A stretch of DNA of 6,365 nt from an uncultured Ancrocorticia sp. (lineage in GTDB: Bacteria > Actinomycetota > Actinomycetes > Actinomycetales > Actinomycetaceae), in contig CAJPTB010000121.1 in assembly GCA_905373325.1 (NCBI GenBank), forward strand, positions 1-6,365, in the 5' to 3' direction. The notes beneath the pieces are model-generated. The model saw only the letters and a list, made by a program, of their open reading frames with translations. It was not told the origin of the DNA and did not search any database. The position numbers and the translations under genes are program-made. This document shows, piece by piece, positions 5,172-6,365 of this stretch. The number at the start of each line of letters is the position of its first letter. The stretch's first letter is position 1.

Positions 5172-6365
5172 ATGAAGGTCGAACAAGCAGAAGTCACAGG
5201 CGAGACACACGAAGTGGGTGCGGACCAGATGTTCTTCTCGGCAACCGACGAGCGCGGAATCATAGGCCATTCGAACAAGGTCTTCGTCGAACTGTCGCGT
5301 TACAGCCGCGATGAGCTGATCGGAGCGCCCCACAACGTCATCCGACATCCGGCGATGCCCCGCGGGGCATTCCACGCAATGTGGGCAACGATAAAAGCCG
5401 GCCAGCCTTTTGCGGCCTATGTGCGAAACCTGGCCTCCGACGGCAGTGAGTACGACGTCTTCGCCACCGTCACACCCCTCGAAGACGGCGGCTACCTCTC
5501 GGTCAGAATACGCCCCGGCTGCGAGGACCTTTTCGGCGCCGCCCTCTCGATATACGAGAAAGCGGCAGCTTTCGAGGGAAAGCTTGAATCCGACGGGCTC
5601 ACACGGCGCCAGGTCGCCTCCGAGGGGGCGGCGAAGATCCTCGAGCTGCTAGACGAGGCGGGCATGCCCTCCTACGAAGACCTTCAGAACATCGCGCTTC
5701 CCGCGGAGGTTGCAAAGCGGGAGACCGTCGCCGACGAGTTTCCCGAGCGCCCCGAGGCCAGCGGCGCCTTGGCGCAGATGCTCTCCGACGCCAAGGGCAT
5801 CGCAAAGGAGCTTGACGCCTGGATGGGCCGGCAGGACGATCTGGCCGATCTGTCCGGCGCGCTTCGGTCCACGCGAGACAGCCTTCGCAAGGAGATCGAC
5901 GACGACGCGTTGTCGGCGGCCCTCGTGCAAAGCGAATCGAAGACGGAGAAACTCGCCCAGCTACTCGAAACGTGGGGGCAGATGAAGGACCTCGTGCGCG
6001 GACCCACGGACCAGTTGGTCGACGCCCTCGCGCGACTGGACAAGATCAGCGCGCAGACCCGATTCAGGGTGGCCTTGGCTCGGCTTCACACGACCATGAT
6101 GGCCAAATTCACCGCGGAGCTGATCGACGGCGGGACCGACGCCGACGTTTCGGCGGACGCCATCGCGATGCTCGGCGGCGCCCTGCGAAAGGGCCTGTCG
6201 GAGATGGAGGAGATGGCCGCGGCCAGCTCGTTGGAACCGTCCGACGCGCCCTCCGCGTCCGAGTCCTGCTCCTGGTTCCACAGCATGAGGACCTGGCGGG
6301 GAATCGCCAGCAGGTTGGACGTTTCGACGATGAAGTCTGCGGTCTCCGAAGCGAGGTCGGCGTGG
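5172..6365 (+). CDS. Aer-like PAS-domain sensor protein, 3' end outside window
   Basis: The first 398 residues of a protein open to the window's end. Residues about 18-115 form an Aer-type PAS domain (the E. coli Aer version binds FAD and senses redox state or oxygen). The aligned features are [32 protein letters not shown]57-R58-H59-P60, [10 protein letters not shown] (62-71) and G91-S-E-Y94. The aspartate of Aer's RHPDMP is Ala61, and the YW of Aer's HYWV is Y94-D95. The rest (about 118-350) is polar, Leu/Ala-rich and probably helical or coiled-coil. No membrane segment is visible, whereas E. coli Aer has one after its PAS domain. A low-complexity Ser/Pro/Ala linker sits at 350-365. Residues near 292-313 only faintly resemble a chemoreceptor hairpin, and no HAMP, kinase or GGDEF motif is seen. 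The start is firm: GAGGAG (5160-5165) lies 6 nt before the ATG. It is probably a cytoplasmic redox or energy sensor, possibly a soluble chemoreceptor. The output is unknown. Confidence 0.75.
   Translation, partial: MKVEQAEVTGETHEVGADQMFFSATDERGIIGHSNKVFVELSRYSRDELIGAPHNVIRHPAMPRGAFHAMWATIKAGQPFAAYVRNLASDGSEYDVFATVTPLEDGGYLSVRIRPGCEDLFGAALSIYEKAAAFEGKLESDGLTRRQVASEGAAKILELLDEAGMPSYEDLQNIALPAEVAKRETVADEFPERPEASGALAQMLSDAKGIAKELDAWMGRQDDLADLSGALRSTRDSLRKEIDDDALSAALVQSESKTEKLAQLLETWGQMKDLVRGPTDQLVDALARLDKISAQTRFRVALARLHTTMMAKFTAELIDGGTDADVSADAIAMLGGALRKGLSEMEEMAAASSLEPSDAPSASESCSWFHSMRTWRGIASRLDVSTMKSAVSEARSAW

Noticed and set aside
5649..6281. Minus-strand frames antisense to the PAS gene
   Set aside because: The plus-strand frame has a strong ribosome-binding site, an Aer-like domain and no stop over 398 codons; the antisense frames show no domain.
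1..6365. CRISPR arrays, tRNA or rRNA genes, insertion sequences, phage genes
   Set aside because: No regular direct repeats, structured RNA signatures or transposase-like reading frames were seen.

Overview
This window comes from a GC-rich bacterium, most likely an actinomycete (phylum Actinomycetota). The succinyl-CoA synthetase subunits resemble the mycobacterial/actinobacterial versions, the codons end mostly in G or C, and the cation transporter matches an actinobacterial subfamily as I remember it. I cannot name the genus. The assignments rest on motif recognition and remembered family sequences; no database search was run.

Layout. Bases 1-2787 hold a tightly packed plus-strand gene row. 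It begins with the tail of an unidentified gene (1-261), followed by a CdsA-type phosphatidate cytidylyltransferase (258-1175), a small membrane protein that resembles the SNARE-associated/VTT-like families (1172-1765), and a CDF-family metal exporter (1768-2787). The first two junctions are ATGA overlaps and the third is a 2-nt gap, so this is almost certainly one operon with translational coupling. It makes CDP-diacylglycerol for phospholipids and also carries two membrane proteins. A 30-nt gap with a GC hairpin separates it from the convergent minus-strand pair sucC-sucD (4941 down to 2818), which encodes succinyl-CoA synthetase of the TCA cycle. The sucC stop codon overlaps the sucD ribosome-binding site.

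A 230-nt divergent intergenic region with several inverted repeats (4942-5171) lies upstream of sucC. It also precedes a plus-strand gene (from 5172, running off the right end) for a protein with an Aer-like PAS domain and a long helical, soluble tail.

Most of the window is ordinary housekeeping. The PAS protein deserves the closest look: it has an aerotaxis-type sensor domain with altered ligand-region residues, no membrane anchor and no clear signalling domain in the visible 398 residues, and it is divergent from a central TCA-cycle operon. I see no tRNA, rRNA, CRISPR array, insertion sequence or phage gene.
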